From Campylorhamphus procurvoides (taxonomy: Eukaryota > Chordata > Aves > Passeriformes > Dendrocolaptidae): DNA of 64,000 bases. The notes under the pieces are model-generated. The model ran no database searches and was not told the DNA's origin. It saw nothing but the letters and a program-made list of their open reading frames with translations. The stretch is from NCBI GenBank assembly GCA_013396655.1, contig WBMV01003298.1, forward strand, positions 688,141 through 752,140. The letters are read 5' to 3'. The translations under genes were made by a program, and so were the position numbers. Of this stretch, positions 62,257-64,000 are shown in pieces (positions within the stretch are counted from its first letter, which is position 1; every line of letters begins with the position of its first letter).

Positions 62257-64000
62257 GTGAGTTTCCTGCTGAGCTTTCTCTTCATTTTCTCTCCCTTTCC
62301 TCCCACCACACCTTTATCTTTGTCCTTAGATGTCTGCTGATGTGTTTTGCTATATAGTTATAAGATGTTTATTCCATGTTTTTAAGAGGATGTCATGGGT
62401 GGTAAACTTCTGTTTTCTTAGGGGACTTCTCTGGAACTAAAATTCCTTGAATACTTGGAGCCTAGCCTCAGGTCAGGGAATAGGGGGTTTTCAAGTTAGA
62501 GTCTGTAATGTGCATGAGTTTTGTTTTGGTTTTTTAATAAAAAAAATTACAAGCAATTAATGTAAGACAGAAAAATGAAGGAAAGGGAAACTAATATATT
62601 CAAACTGTCAGATTGTAATACTGTCAGGAGAGGAAAGATTTGAATGTTCATATTAAATCTTGAGTTTATTGAATGTCTTTAAGAGAAAACATTTGAATTT
62701 AATTGGGCTTCCTATTGCTAGTTAATTCTTGAAGCTCCGCTATGCTTGTAACTCTTTCAGGTGATTTTATTTCTTGTAGGATATCTAAATCCACACATAT
62801 GAAATCCCATTCTGATTATCAGTCAGAGCATCCTTGTGACAATGGCATAGCTGCCCCCTGAGGACATTAAAAAGCAGCTTTTGTAAATGACCGTTTTTAA
62901 ATTATGCATGTCCTGTTTAACCGTACCATCTGGACTACTTCAGTGTGTTCCAAGAGGGAACATGCACAATGGCTGCTATTCCAGAAGAGTATTTAATAAT
63001 AATGCTAATAAGAGCTTTTGCTAATAGAATTTTTATTAAATGGAAAAAAAAATCCCAGTGAAAATGAAGCCTAGATTATCTGTAATTCTTTTCCCAGGGG
63101 ATTTACAAGCGTATAAAGGAAGAAGAAAATGTTAATCTGAATATATGGTCATGGGAGTGGTGAAGTCATTTTACAAGTCATCTGCTTTCTTCTGTAGAGC
63201 TGAACATTTTCAAAGAGTGTCTAGATGCGGATGGCATTTAATCTAAACAGGGGATATAATTTTAATTTCCTTCTGATGTGAAATGTCTCTTCTGGCACCC
63301 AATCTTGCCTTCCTTTGCTAACAGGAAGTCATCAAGACTTAGCAAGAAAATAAAACACCAGATGTGTCTCTGTTATATCAGGCATGTCTGCACAGCACAG
63401 TGGAGCTCACTGCAACAAACACAGAGCTGTTTTTATTAGAGCTGTTTATGTTAGTCTGGTGTACACTGCTAGTGTGTGCTGCTAGGCCAGGTTGAAAAGC
63501 TGGCTTGAACAGGACAGGGAAAGCCAGTATTACTGTCTTTGCACACTCTTTACAGTACATGGCATAGACATGACTTTTTTTTCTCCTAAATGATTGCAAG
63601 AGCAGTGCTTTTCACAAAAAAGCAGTAGATTTCAAATTATACTCAGTGTCTGTTGAATCAAGAGAAATCAAAAGGATCTTCAGACTTTCTGGAGTAGTGA
63701 GAACCACTTTGTTTGTGGTCACTGAATAGCTGCTAATAATGCAAGCATATCCCTCACACTGTCCTCCCAGTGGAGTTTAGCCACTAATTGGACAAGCACT
63801 GAACGAGAGAATTTAGTGCAATTCAGTCTCTATGCACTCCTGGTCTCTAGTCTCATGATGAGTCCTGCCAGCAGTGTCATATCGATTAATTCAGATCTGA
63901 AGCCTCTTGGGTCATGTCCCTGTCATGTTAGAATTGAGTCCTGGTCATGTCCTGTTCTCCTGAGAGGGCTAAGAAGATATCAGAGTACTGAGCTCTAGAG
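62257..64000 (+). other. EPHA4: EPHA4 intron 14 (5' part)
   Basis: The intron begins gtgagt and runs past the window edge. The 1,744 bp seen are AT-rich, with A runs near 62541 and 63043. No exon 15 coding sequence (VIKAIEEGY) is visible, so the intron exceeds 1.7 kb. Confidence 0.88.

Overview
The window is vertebrate nuclear DNA, almost certainly avian. It holds the middle of one large gene, EPHA4, the Eph receptor tyrosine kinase A4 (called Cek8 in chicken), on the + strand. Eleven internal coding exons, each with GT/AG borders, join into one open frame of 1,673 bp. This equals residues 276-832 of the roughly 986-residue receptor in human numbering, plus two bases of codon 275. On that numbering every landmark falls in place without a gap: N340 and N408 sequons, membrane span 548-569, Y596/Y602, K653, D746, D764 and Y779. 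If the gene follows the usual 18-exon Eph layout, these are exons 4-14. Exons 1-3 (signal peptide, ligand-binding domain) lie upstream. Exons 15-18 (kinase C-lobe end, SAM domain, PDZ-binding tail) lie downstream.

Layout: 1-9833 is the end of intron 3. Exon 4 (9834-9989) encodes part of the cysteine-rich region. Intron 4 is 15.1 kb. Exon 5 (25108-25446) is the first fibronectin type III domain. Intron 5 is 20.9 kb. Exons 6 and 7 (46327-46451, 47642-47801) form the second FN3 domain. Exon 8 (48837-48948) holds the membrane helix. Exons 9 and 10 (53497-53555, 54347-54460) form the juxtamembrane segment and the start of the kinase. Exons 11-14 (54639-54824, 58793-58854, 59372-59581, 62107-62256) carry the kinase from the glycine loop to the middle of the C-lobe. 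The rest is the start of intron 14.

The bird assignment rests on two CR1 LINE fragments (about 2885-3431 and 40935-41557). The second ends with the avian-type 3' end, a conserved CCAGAGGTCCCTTCCAACCC-like block followed by an ATTCTGTGA unit. Short introns relative to mammalian EPHA4 fit as well. The species cannot be told from the sequence alone.

The remaining sequence is AT-rich intron with microsatellites, homopolymers, a 32-bp tandem duplication, a perfect short hairpin, and a poly-C run ending at a single N (52219). I found no other protein-coding gene, RNA gene, CRISPR array or prokaryotic-type system, and no support for a novel biological system. The best non-coding lead is a pair of matched octamer (ATGCAAAT) + ATTGATTTTG modules in intron 5, a possible POU/SOX enhancer.
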